NCBI GenBank assembly: GCA_034509425.1
Contig: JAVTVJ010000296.1
Coordinates: 186,001-250,000, forward strand
DNA length: 64,000 nucleotides
Direction: 5' to 3'
From: Eopsaltria australis
Taxonomy: Eukaryota > Chordata > Aves > Passeriformes > Petroicidae
Positions within the stretch are counted from its first letter, which is position 1. The number at the start of each line of letters is the position of its first letter. The notes under the pieces are model-generated. The model saw nothing but the letters and a program-made list of their open reading frames with translations, had not been told where the DNA came from and made no database searches. Positions 12,552 through 24,631 of this stretch are shown here, one piece after another. Made by a program: the position numbers and the translations under genes.

Positions 12552-15500
12552 CTGGGACAAAAAAATCACAAAATTACATGTTTGGTGCAGGTGACAGGTT
12601 AAATGAAAGCCCCAGGCAGTCAAAAAACACCCCCAAAGCCATCCAGGTAGAGCAGCTTGGTCTGCAGTGAATAACACATGAGGGCTGGATTGTGCTCCTT
12701 GGTAAAATCCACGGGATGAGAAGCAGGAGGTGAAAGCACCTCTTGGACTTTCTTATATTCGTCTGAGGAGAAAACTGATGCATGTTCCAGCCCCACTCTC
12801 TTGGAAAGAACAGGATATCAGGCATCCAATCCTGGCAAATCTGTCTAAGACTAACCAAAACTATAAGCATCCCTATAGATTCTCCACTTCAGATGGTGTC
12901 TCCACCTTCCCTTCCTCTCCCTCACAATCAGGTTTCATTGGGGCTGTCCTACCCAAGCTTCCCTTGGCTGCTCTTGCCTCTCCACCACTCTCTATGATCT
13001 ATTGTTTGAGATATAAAAAAAAAAAGGTCTTGAAAGAGAGGTAAAAGAAACCTGCATACACAGTGAAATTATTTGATCTTCCATGATAGTTTCATGTTTT
13101 TTCCAAAGTCTCATATTACTTTTTTGCTGGACTCAAGGTCAATTTAATTTACAATTTAAGTCCACATGAGGAGTAAACATGCTCGGGCAAATACAAGGAA
13201 GGGATGGTCCAATTTAGTGCTCCTGTAAATCTACTCTTTAAATTCCTGCTGCCTCCTGTATTAATCAGTTCTCCTCTGCTACGTGGTTGGTAATTCTGTG
13301 GTGTCAGAGCTCCCAGTGCTCCACAGACCCAGCTCAGTGTAAGTTTTCACCTTGCTCTGCACGTGACAGTGACAGATTGCTTGGCCAGACAAGTCCTCCG
13401 CTCACCCCTTCGTAATCTGTGCCCGGGTTCCTGCAAGTGAGTATTATTTCAGAGTGTGCTGAAGATAGGAAATAAATAACAAGCCTCCATCTCCTGTCTG
13501 CAGCATTTCTATCCTCTTCTGTTCCCGTTTGATGTGCTATTTTACGCACTTATCTACTGAGCAACACAAGGTGTGAAATTACACTTCAGGTGTGAAAACA
13601 CTTCCATGTCTCCAAAGCAGGGCTCCCTGCTCCTCTCAAACTGTTCCACTGAAAAAGCTGTCAGGAGGCTGACAATCAAGGAGCAAATTGTGAGCCTGCA
13701 CAGCTGTACAGCTATCGAGTTACTGCAGGGAAAGTTCAGCCCAGCCATTAGCTGGGGGTGCCAGCTTGGCTCCCAGCATAGCACTGGGGGATGAAGAGGA
13801 TCTTACCAGCAAAGACCTACTTGTCACACATAAAGGCAAACCTTTGATTCAATTTCCTGATTGTATCTGGGAAGGAATAAAAAAAAAAAAAAGCTTTATT
13901 GAAAGGTGGACTAATTTCCACCTTAATATTCAGTGTTGAGGGACTGAAATCTGTAACAACTTCAGACCCACCAGGAGCACAAAGCCCAATGTGAAACCAG
14001 ACACAACTCCTGGAGTATTTGCAGAGGTGTCACTGTGCTTGGCACTGACAAACCACAACGTGCACTGAAGCATTCCTCATGTGTAAGTCCTGGCTGCTGG
14101 TCTAGACTACAGGGAACTCCCTGGAAATAAAGATAAGAAGGGGCTTTAAGGATTTTTTTAAATACATTCTTCCTTTTTTTTTTTTTTTTTTTTTCTGAGA
14201 AGGGGATTTCAAAATATTGGAAGAACTCTGCCAGGCAGATTTTAAAGTCCAAACAAGCAGGTAATTAGTACAATTCTCTGTTTGAACTTCAAAATTTTTC
14301 TTTCTTTCCACAACCAACCCAGGATTACCTTCGTACGCTACTTTAGGGAAAGGTCCCCCTCACATGCCTGCATCTCTTTTTCTAAGAAGACAGGGAAAGC
14401 ACTGAGGTCTAGATTTCACTTTTAGTATACCTTGCTGTCATCCTTCCTTCTGACTTTCACCGTCAGTGGCAGCTCAGGTGGGATTCATCACACCTAACTG
14501 CAGGCACATTCATCTGAGCAGTGCCCAAAGGAGTCAACCAATCCATAACCAAAAAAGCAGATGGCATAATTCAGCAGTGATCCAGCTGACAGTGATACCA
14601 TTACAGATGATTTAGGTGTTAACACTAAACAAGTGCCACAGCTAAAACACCTCACAGGGTACTGTTTCAGCATGTCTCAGTTAATTTTGCAGGCAGTGAG
14701 TTTCTTAGCCATAAACTCTGGGATGTCACATCCCTGACTAAGGCCTTGACTTTTGCAGGTGTGGGGTAACAAAGCTGGCTTTGAGGAAGAATGAGCAGCA
14801 CGCCACCAATGAGTTAAAGGCAGAAAAGTTGTTTTTATCTTTAATACACCTCAGATTTCTACGTAATTCTGCACCAAGACCATGTCTGCTCAGTACCAAG
14901 ATGGGTGGGGATTCTGCATGTTTCATCTGGATCAGGCTGGAAGGAGATTGTGCTCAAGGCAGAGCTAATACCAGGAACCCTATTCAGCCCCAGGAAAACA
15001 CAGGCAAAAAAACAGTGCAAGTGACAACTAAATCAGGCTGCTAATTCTCCTCAAGTTTATTCCACTGGGTGTATTTTACCAGCCAAAAGAATCAAGCTTG
15101 CCTGAACAGAAATAAAAGAGTAGGTGTGGATCATATACTTAGCATCTGAAATTTGCTTTGCAGAATTGGTACAGACAAGGCTGAGCTGTTATTCTGCTTC
15201 ACTAACTAAATTTTAAGATTGTAGTTTTCCCTTCCTGCATTGTGCTCTTTGCAGCATCTTTTTAGGTATCTCATCAGAAAACACAGTTCTTCTCATGGTC
15301 CAGTCTGGTCCTCTGGGATGGAAAGCTCTCCCCTCCTGTTGACTTTGCCAAAGAAAATCCATCCCCAGTTACACAGTGATAAGGCAAGGATGAACTTGAC
15401 AATTTACTGAGGAATGTATGTGTAAGAGCATCTATTCATTATGAAGGCAAACATTTTCCATCTAATTACATGCTCAGGTTCAGTAATGGCCTCATTACCG

Positions 15501-18500
15501 TGGTGTCTCAGCACTCTGTGCTCTTCTGAGTGTTTACTTTTGCTCCACCTCCATCAAGCACAAAAGGAAAAGAGAGATTAGGGCTGACATTCTTTAAAAT
15601 GCCTAAGTGCTCACCTTCTGTTTAGGCACCCATCTCACAGACATGAGGAAGAGTGAGACCTCTTAATATCTGGGAGAGCTGAGACTGCAGCGTGCCCACG
15701 GTTACACAAAAGTCTGTCAAAATTCAAGAGCAAAGTCTTATTTTGCCAAGACCAATTTTAGCACCGCATCTACCAGGCTCTCCTTTCCATAACAGGTTTT
15801 GGAACAGAAGTTCTCACTGAAGAGCATTTTTACTCTGAACTCATCTTGCCTCTCTGGTAAGAGTGGACCGGACAATGTTTACATGTACATAAAATATCAA
15901 CATCTCTGCACTTAATTCTAGAGTGAAAAGCACTATATCAAGGGATGCTGCAAGAAGCCAGACACATTTTGGGCTAGTGCTGCATCTTCTTACTCCAGAG
16001 GGCTGGGCAAACCTCTCCTCCTGCAGACTGCTCTGTCTCCATCAACGCTGCCCCAACCATCAAACACCTCAGAGAGCTCATCTGCAAAGGCAATCAGTTT
16101 TTCCAGGATTCTTCTAATGACCCATTTCTGTCATGATTCTTCTGAGGGAACTAACTGATAATGACAACTCAGGGGAATAATCAACTGTAATTTATGCGTT
16201 CCTGTTGTTGGAGCAGGGACCTTATCGTGCATTCTGCTTTCACTTACACTAAGCACCCCCATTATCAGCAAGGCTGACCCGTGAGCAAGAGCACTGCAGA
16301 TACAAAAGCATCCAACCCCCTGCTTGAATTTATATTTAGAAAGGAAGTAAACAACCAAAGCCTCCTGACCCCTCACGTCTGAGGACTGCAGGGTAGCGCT
16401 CAGCGCCGTGCGCACTTTCCCACCCGCGCTCCAGGCGAGCCAGCTCATTTCCAAAAGCAGGATAACCATGTCAGCATGCTGCAATCCAGACTAATAACAG
16501 CCACAGCAGAAGAAAGCCTTGGGCCTGGAGCTTAATTTCCCCCAGCTGGCAAGCCCACGCTCCCAGCCTACATAATAAATGGCAGCACTGCGTGGTGAAG
16601 CAACCCCAGAGCTCGACTCTGTGCTGCTCTGTACAGGCAGCTCAACATGAGGTCTCAGTTTGAGGCCTAGAAGACCATTAGTCCTGGCTTTGCCTCCCCT
16701 TTCAACCAGCAGTGGGGCAGAACACTGGACATTCAAACTCTGAACTGGGCTCAGTGCAGCTGGATCAGTAAAATAGCAGGGAGGAGAATTAGACTCGAGC
16801 TTTTGATCCCAGCCCCACGTCATACAAGTCTGGATTAAGGCAGTTTATGGCCTACTGTATAAATCATACAAGAGCTGAGAGCTGCCTACTACATTGATGA
16901 GAATCCAGCCTTCCTTTCCCTGTTCCACCAAGCCTCTTCTTCTCAGGTTCCCTCTCTCGGGGCTGACAGCTCTCTCACAAGGGAGAGGCTGGGATCTGGC
17001 AACATTCACAGCATGTGAGTCATCAGGGAACACACCAGCAGTGCCTGTAAATTAAAATGCAGCAGAAAAGAATGCACTGCTCCCTGAAAGCACTGCTTGG
17101 CCTGAGGGGAGAGAATTGCCTGCATCAGTGACATGCAGGGGGGGCAGGAGATGCTCCCTGGAAGCAACTGCACAGGTCTCTCAGGAAGAAAAGCTGGTTC
17201 CAGAGAACAGTGTAGCTCAGTTCTTCTGCTGCCTCACCACCCCCCAGCCACTCCATTTCCCAGCACCAGCCCTCTCCTGGGACATATGTCAGGCTGTAGA
17301 GCCAGTTCAGCACCTGCCTGCACTCCCCAGCCCTAAGGAGGTGCAGCTTCAGCCCGGGCTGACACAGCTAAAGCAGAGCACAGACACCGCTCCAGATGCA
17401 CAGCGTGATTCTCCTCTAACAAGGGCATTTCTACTCTTTTCCACATTAACACCTTGCTGCTGCCTCACAGAGGGGGTTGGAGCTTCACCAGGGAGAGCAG
17501 GGATGCACACCTGAGCAGCTCAGGAAGCATGGATACACACCTTCCAGCAATGGGAGCAGCAGGATGTAAGGATGCCTAAGCCCAGCTTTGTCATCTCCAG
17601 TGCCCACAGGCACGGCTTGATTACACAGCCTGACATCAGATCTCCTGCAAACACTGCTCGGTGCTGCTGCTGCAGATTTGGACTAAACATCCTGCTCCAG
17701 CAGAAATTTGGAATTAGGATTCTTCCACTCTGATAGAAATGGCTTTTTCTCTTCTGCTTGTTTTGGGAGGGGAAGAAAAATGGGTTTTATTTTCTTGTTC
17801 ACAGCTATGGGAGTGGGAGAGCATCACATCCACTTCAAATGTAGTCCTTTGATTCAGAAAGTTCTTAGTTTTTATGCCCAGCAACTGTATCATGGACTAT
17901 GCATTTCACAGACCTTTTAGAAACCTAAAACACTACTGGAGAGCCACGCACTATCCCTGGATGTCGAATTATTGTGGACTATCCCCTGCAAAAATCTCAC
18001 AATTGCTCCTTGAAAGTCCATTTTTCACTTGTTCTGGTTGTGACACTTGTTGTCCTAAGCCTACTCAGTCCCAGGTCCCACATGTGGTGGGAAGAGCTGT
18101 ACCCAGCCAGCCCATCCACCCAACAGCACCCAGTACCACACACAGCAGTAAATCTATGAAAATATGGCATATGTTGGCTCTCTCACAAATACTCCCAGAT
18201 CTCCAGCGATTTGTGACTCAAGAACTTCCTCAGTCAGAGCCTTTGTATTTAACAATCCCCGGTGGAACTTCCTCTGCAGATTTCTCCTGTGCTGCACAGA
18301 ACTGAACATGCTTCCAGCACCCATGGCACTCTGTAGTGAGGAATTTGACAGCGTAGGTGAAGAGCTGTCTCCTCTTCAGAACCCGCTCCCTCCTCGCTTC
18401 CTTTTACCACCCTTTGGTTTTGTATCAGGACAAGACAGCGAATGACTGTTGCCAATTCACTTTCTCAATGACACTTAGAGACCCCTGTGAATCGTCCCCC

Positions 18501-21500
18501 ACCTCCCTTTGTTGTAGCACCGTAGGAGGCACAGTCTATTGAGCTACAGCTCGCTGGAAGCTGTTCCCACAGCCCTGATTGTCTCCAACACTCCTCACCA
18601 CATCCTTTCAGTTCTGCCATGTTCTGCTTGAACAGAGGAACTCTGAACTGTACACGGTGTTCATTACATCAGTGAATGTGTATTCTACACCTATTTTCCA
18701 TTTTGTCCACCTTAAATTTGGGTTTTTTTTTTCACTACTATTGGTGATCCTTGAGTTGACATTTTCCTGCAGCTATTTACTGTAAGCCTAATATTTCACT
18801 CCCAAGTGGCCCTGAGTCCATCCAGATCATGTTTGAATTCCAGCTGTGTCCCCATGCAATCCCTTACACTCATCCAAACTTCCTCCTCCACCTCCCTGCC
18901 CAGCTGCTCATTACTGGGACATCCTCCTGGGGCTCCTTGCATCTGGCCTCATCTTTCCCACCCAAGACAAAGCTTCCTCACCTATTCTTATTGCAAGTTG
19001 ATCCCAACTATATTCAAGGATGGGCAACAAGAAGATGCAGAAGGAGAGGTGGTTTTCTGCAATCTTATTGTCATTGACTGGCAAGCACTCAGCTTCCCAG
19101 CACATCTACTGCTCTGTTATCCAATGTCTGGAGGACTGAATCAACCCCAGCTTGCCCTGGCACAGATCCCTCTTCTATTACTGATGACATGGGAACATGA
19201 ATCACAAAGCTTTAGCAGCTCAAGCAAGTTCCCTGTTCAGAGCAAGATTTGCAGGTTAAAAGTTAATTTCTTCTATTCAGCTTCCTGGCCCGCTTTGAAG
19301 TAATTAAAGGAATTAACCTGTGCCTTTGTTCTCCAGGAATGTAACAGGGATAATAACTTTTCTTCCCTCAAAAATAAGCTGATAAAATAAAATCCACTAA
19401 TGGCTTTCAAGAACTCTGATCCCAGAGCAACAAGGATCCTAATTTAAAAATCCTGATTTTCCTATGGGAGCATTTTCTGTACTTGTTGGCATCGTTACCT
19501 GTGGCTCAGGTAGATGTTTGTTTTCAGACAAGTCTTTTCTTTAAGAATTCTCCTGTTCCCCACAGAAATCCTGATAGTTTGTTCTCTCCCCTCCTGTCTT
19601 TTCCAGCATCAGTGCTATTGTATTTGTTTAATGGGGTTAATATGCTGCTGGTATAATAATGATCATGCACGGATGTAATTATTATGTGTGATTAATTCTG
19701 CAGCTGCTGAAAAGCTTGGAGGACTTTTCTTAGGCAGGGGAATAACTTCAGAATAGTTCTTCTCACATTGCACTGCAGGCAGACATAAACCCCAAAAGAA
19801 CTGCAGAAGGGAACAGGAGGAAGGCTGGATTAGAGGAGACAGAGCTGCACCCAGCAGAGCAGCTGATGAAGGTTTAGTATCACATGGGCAGACACATTTC
19901 TGTGGTTTTGTTTATACACTGACTCGTTCAAATGATTCCTGGTCCATCACTGTGATCCCAAGGTATTACTTCCATGCACATAGTATGTAACTGGTTATAA
20001 ATTTTTAAAGACATTTCTGCCAGTGGTCTAGGCTTCTCTTGTTACATTTTTTTAAAATAAACACCCTTTAAATGAACCCACTGCATTTTGTTCTAAAAAG
20101 ATACAAGACCACAGACCAAAATATGAACTCCTACGAAATACTAGCACAGTTTAATGATTTTTACAAGAAGTGAGGAGAATGAGGTGCACAGCACACAAGC
20201 CATTAGCACTAAAATACCAACAGTGTCCACAGCTGACAAAACTGTGGATGCTTTTCTGCACGAGGCTTTTTGGCACACACAGATAATTTAGGGTCCAATG
20301 CTGGAGCCATACTTGAGTGCGCTTAAGTGCTCTGAGTGATAATGGATCTATTTGTGTGATCAGGGATTGTAAGCTTAGGCCTATAACTCAGCATGTTCCC
20401 CAGAACAATACCTGGACACTTATCCTTGACCAAACTACTCTTAAATCCCACACATGTGACCTGAAGAGAAGACACTGCCTGCATGATTTAAGTTTCTGTA
20501 AGCTGCCCAGCTGTTTTCTAACCCATGACTTTGACATTTACCCATCTCAGCTTAAAGGTTTAAGTGAAGGAGGAAATGTGCCCAGGAAACACTGAGACAT
20601 GCACCCCTTTTCTTCTCTAGAAAAACCATCTTTTCCAGCCTCTCCAGTCTTTAACACCTAAAATCCCCAATGCCCCAGTTCAGTTCCTTCTCCTGCACAC
20701 AGTGAGATCCCTGTGTGAGGATGCCAAGAAGGCAGCACACATGGTGTGGGTCTGCAGGTGGCAGAGAAGGGGGTCAAGGTGGGCAGAAGGCACAGCTGGA
20801 GACTTTGCTATTGTATGAAACTCCTTTGCCATTCCTAAAAGCCACATATGGGTCGTGTACAGGGTCTGTGCATGCAGGGCTGGGAATGGAGAGGGATTTT
20901 GCCCCTTGGCTTCTCTCAGTCTTACCATAAATGGCTGCCCTGAATAGCAGTTTGGTATTTAAGTGTTCCACAGCGCTATTATATCCAAAATTTCAGTCAT
21001 ATTTTAAAGAAATCACTCCCTCTGAGCCTCGAACAACAGAACCTTAAATAGGGCCTATTAAAGAAAACACAAGGGCTCTTTGCTCACCCTCCAGAAAGGG
21101 CCACAGCAGTTTTAGCTTTCACCTTGTGAAGGACTTATTGAGCATCTCATTCAGCCAGCAGCAGGTTTCAGACGGTAACGATCGGCCCTCACAGCTCTGC
21201 TCTGCAGTGCCTCAGGGGTTATCAGTGAAATGCTACTCCAGCACTGACACAAGGGCTGCTCTCCTTCCTTCTTTTTAATTTCTTTCAGTTTCTGCTTCAC
21301 TGGGTTTTCTTTTTCTCACCATGCTACCAGGAGCTTTACAGGCCCAGAAGAACAATTCAGAAGGCAGAAGTGACAATGTGACTTGGAATAAGAGAAGCAG
21401 ATTTTGATACGTTCAGAGTTTGCCTATAATCATTTATGGATTTCTGTGTTTCACCTAGAAGTTGATTTAGCACTGAGGAACATTGGTGTGACACTAGTCT

Positions 21501-22943
21501 GTATCATCTGGATACAGAAAGGATGAAATGTCCTTTATGGGAAAAAGAGGTGGGCATTACAGATGCCTGGAAATTAATATGGACCTATATTGGGACTACT
21601 CTAATTTTGTTTCTGAGAGTAAAACTTTAGGATGTATCTACTCTGCAGCATATATAAACAGGAGAGCTTGCCTGCTGGGGCATGAGGTGAGGTGGTTGCC
21701 TTAGTCTACCTTTGTAAATTAGTAAGAAAGATCTCAAAACCTTTTATTGAAACATATACATACAAACAAGAACATACCTTTAAGTAACTCACATGGAGAG
21801 CTATGTTGTCACAGCTAATAAAAGACAGTGAGGGCTGCACAGGCTGAGGTCAGGTGTTTTACTGTTGCACAGGCTTGCCCTTAATTCTCCAGGGACTGAC
21901 TGATGACACAGATTATTTCTGCAATCAACTTAAGTCTAGTTTAGTGGAAAACCTGAGTTTTCACATCCATGTACTGAAATATTTAATAAATATTTTGCTA
22001 GATCTGAACTAAAGAGCAGAGCATCTTGCAAAAGCAATTTCAGTGTTTTGCAGCTCGAGATTCTCTGTGAAATCCAGGGAAGGCAAGGAACTGTCAAAGG
22101 TTTACCTACTCTGACAAGCAGGCACACATCACAGAAAGCAAACACACCAACAAACAAAAAGGTGTTGTCTCACATTGCCATCAGCTGCTGGTTTCAGACA
22201 GGAGGCAAAAGGACAGCAGGAGATGAATAGAGCACTGCCATTCAACCCCTGAGTGAGGCAACTCAGCAGCAAACAGGTGACTGTGGCTGTGACTCCATCT
22301 CTATCATGGACATTACCAGCACCATCCTTCTCAAGGACTTAGTGCAGCTCGGGCACCAACTGAACCTACCCTAAGGCAATTTCCATTTTTTCCTTCAGGA
22401 CTGGAGGAAGGAAGCTCAACTCTTGCAACAGCTTTCAAATCTTCTTCCTGCAGAAGATTTCCTTGTGCAACAGTGGAGAATTCCCAGCAGGAGGGTACCC
22501 AGAGCACCAGGTCACCCAGCAGAGTAGCACAGCAAGGGGACTAAACAAAGTGTAGCCGTGGGAAACACCAGGCAGGGCATCTGTGAGTCACATGGTAGCA
22601 TTTAAACACTTGGGAAATGTTTCTTGCTTTTTTTTATGAATCTGCTGAGAATTACTCTGTGCTTTGGGTACCACAGCCCTTTTGCCATAATCAGATACTG
22701 TAAAGTTATGTGCGAAGCAGATATTTGGGTATTACTGTCTCATCAGCTGAGTCTTCACGTGATTCCCTCCAATTTCCCTGTAATATTTATCAGCACGTTA
22801 ATCTGAAATAACACTTAATTTTCAATCAGGTACTCTGCAAGGAGACCCAGCTCAGAAATGCTGTAGTCGAATATCTCAAGGTAGAAAATAAAAAAGCAAA
22901 TTTTGGCTCTACGGCGCTATTTGATAGCAGTGAAAGTACTTAC
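12552..22943 (-). other. Intron inside the SYT16 C2B domain (10.4 kb)
   Basis: The intron is phase 1, with donor GTAAGTA at the 22.9 kb end and acceptor TTTTGTCCCAG at the 12.55 kb end. Apart from mononucleotide runs (A14 at 13879-13892 and T21 at 14174-14194) I see no repeats, mobile elements or genes in it. The frames present, such as 165 codons on plus at 18806-19303, have no recognisable content. Confidence 0.8.
14174..14194. repeat. Poly-T tract (21 T)
   Basis: An uninterrupted run of 21 T on the plus strand (poly-A in the SYT16 transcript sense) lies in the C2B intron. It could be the tail of an old retroposed copy, but no body is recognisable on either side. Confidence 0.75.
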
Positions 22944-23133
22944 CAGGTGGCCTGTTAATTGCAAGGTTTCGGAAATGACTGCCTTTGATCATCTCCACTG
23001 ACAGCCTCCCTGTAGTGGCATTGTATGACAGTCCCACGAGCAGCTCTGGCACCCCTCCATGCGACAGGGACTGTGTTGAGGAAGCGCTATCACTGTGAGA
23101 GATTGCTGACAGACTCAGCTGAGAATCTGCACT
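22944..23133 (-). CDS. SYT16: SYT16 coding exon, C2A-C2B linker and start of C2B
   Basis: This 190 bp exon sits between a good acceptor (CTCTTTCCCTGCAG, AG at 23135-23134) and a strong donor (CCACCTG then GTAAGTA, GT at 22943-22942). It opens in phase 0 and leaves one base (G) that pairs with AT of the terminal exon to give Asp. The product begins with a Ser-rich linker ([19 protein letters not shown]) and runs into the first C2B strands ([19 protein letters not shown]) and the [16 protein letters not shown] loop. In calcium-binding C2 domains the loop at that last position carries an Asp. Here it reads [11 protein letters not shown], so the first calcium-coordinating position is not acidic. 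That agrees with the calcium-independent behaviour reported for the SYT14/16 group. It was too short to stand out by length and was located by splice sites and family similarity. Confidence 0.95.
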
Positions 23134-24187
23134 CTGCAGGGAAAGAGCACTGAGAGAATCATCAGGACATTCACCACCACCCCCCCTCTAATTTATACCT
23201 TGTGGCCTTGTTTAGTAAGATCCCTCTTAAGAAATTACAATAACTGAGAAGTAATTATGCATGGGCACCAGAATAATCAGAGTGTCACTTTTACAAAAAC
23301 ACTTCTCTGAACTTTCTCTTTAAAGATGAGGAACTATGAGTAAAGTGTTATCACGAGTGTAAATCAAAGCCTCTGAGATAAGCAAACATCTAATGCTCAG
23401 TACATCTTCTTGATAATGGCTTTTGGATGGAATACACTTTGCAGTTTGGCGGGTTTTGGCCGTGTACTGTGCATTTTCTTACTTTCTTTCCTTGCTACCA
23501 CAAAGCTTTCTTCTATTCTCCTCTTCACCTGGAGTAGGATGTTTTATTCATTTCATGTGCGCAACCTCCCTCTGAGCTTTTTGTAGACAATGAATCATGA
23601 CAGAGCTCATCTCCACAAATTGATTGGCATAGCCAGAGCTGGGTACAACTGTGATGTGCATGGAAAATTAAGAAGCAGCACAGCCAGTTCCTCTTCACAT
23701 GACCCACCTCTCTACTTCCATCTGCCATGTAGAGGAACATTACTAAGCATTTCTGGCAAGATGGAAACTGCACAGTGTGGAGATCCACAGTTTGGTATCT
23801 AGGGCTGAGTGAGGTAGCTCCTGCACTGGCAGTACCAACACAGTGGTGCACAAGAACCACTGCTCTCGTTGAAATTAAGACTAATTATGCCTTGGTGGTT
23901 CCCAGATCAACCTACTGTTTCTGAATGGCACAGCATGTGATGGCTCATGCAGATGTAGTAGATCCATGTGATTTTGTGTAAGCTTGCTGGCTGAGCTGCT
24001 GTTAATAAAGCACAGCTTTGCACAGGGAAGAAACGCCCTGTGCATCCCCTTACTGACAACTTCTTAAGTGACAGCGTCAGACCCACCAGTCACACACTGA
24101 CAGCCCTGAAGGAGAGACTTCAGGGACACCCTGTTCACCAAAAAACAAACCATTTTATGGACTCCATCTATCTTTTATTAAACTTAC
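23134..24187 (-). other. Short SYT16 intron between C2A and the linker/C2B exon (1.05 kb)
   Basis: This phase 0 intron has donor GTAAGTT and acceptor CTTTCCCTGCAG. I see nothing in it beyond unique sequence. Confidence 0.9.
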
Positions 24188-24631
24188 ACTCAGGTTACTC
24201 CTTGGCTCCAGGAGCAGCGTCACCTTCACTTCCCCCTCCTGGCTGATGCCGCTCAGGTAGAACACCTGCTCGCCCATCATCTTCTCCCCCACCACCTTGT
24301 GCACGGCGTAGAGGCGGAAGCGAACGGCGTGGCTGCTCAGCTCCTGTGGCTCCAGCCTGCTGAAGGTGATTTTGTCCTGGAAGACGGGGATGGGTCCTCT
24401 CTGCACACTTGTCCTACCCCTCTGCTTCTTGCCGGGCATCAGAACCGCGTGCACCTGCCAGGTGTTTACCCCACTGCGGTCCTTGTCTGGGATGTCCCTG
24501 GCCTCCAGGACGGTGGCTACCAGCTTCTGACTTGAGGGTTTATAGCTGAAGATGACATCCAGGTCACCACATTTGCAGATGGGCTCATGGGCACCGTGGT
24601 GAGCTGGCACACTGTTCAATTCGTTGTGTTC
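24188..24631 (-). CDS. SYT16: SYT16 coding exon, complete C2A domain
   Basis: This 444 bp exon (148 codons, phase 0 at both ends) lies between the acceptor CTTCTCTTTGCAG (AG at 24633-24632) and the donor GTAAGTT (GT at 24187-24186). It encodes EHNELNSVPAHHGAHEP, then a full C2A domain starting near CKCGDLDVIFSYKPSSQKL and ending LLLEPRSNLS. Visible conserved blocks are VTVLEARDIP-type strand 2-3 residues (here VATVLEARDIPDKDRSG), NTWQVHAVLMPGKKQRGRTS, RGPIPVFQDKITF and AVRFRLYAVHK. Loop 1 has DIPDKDRSG, but the distal acidic residues of a classical calcium site (the D-x-D of loop 3) read YAVHKVVGEK, so calcium coordination looks lost. An open frame continues upstream of the AG for about 60 bases. 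The acceptor and the phase match with the neighbouring exons show that this stretch is intron. Confidence 0.96.
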
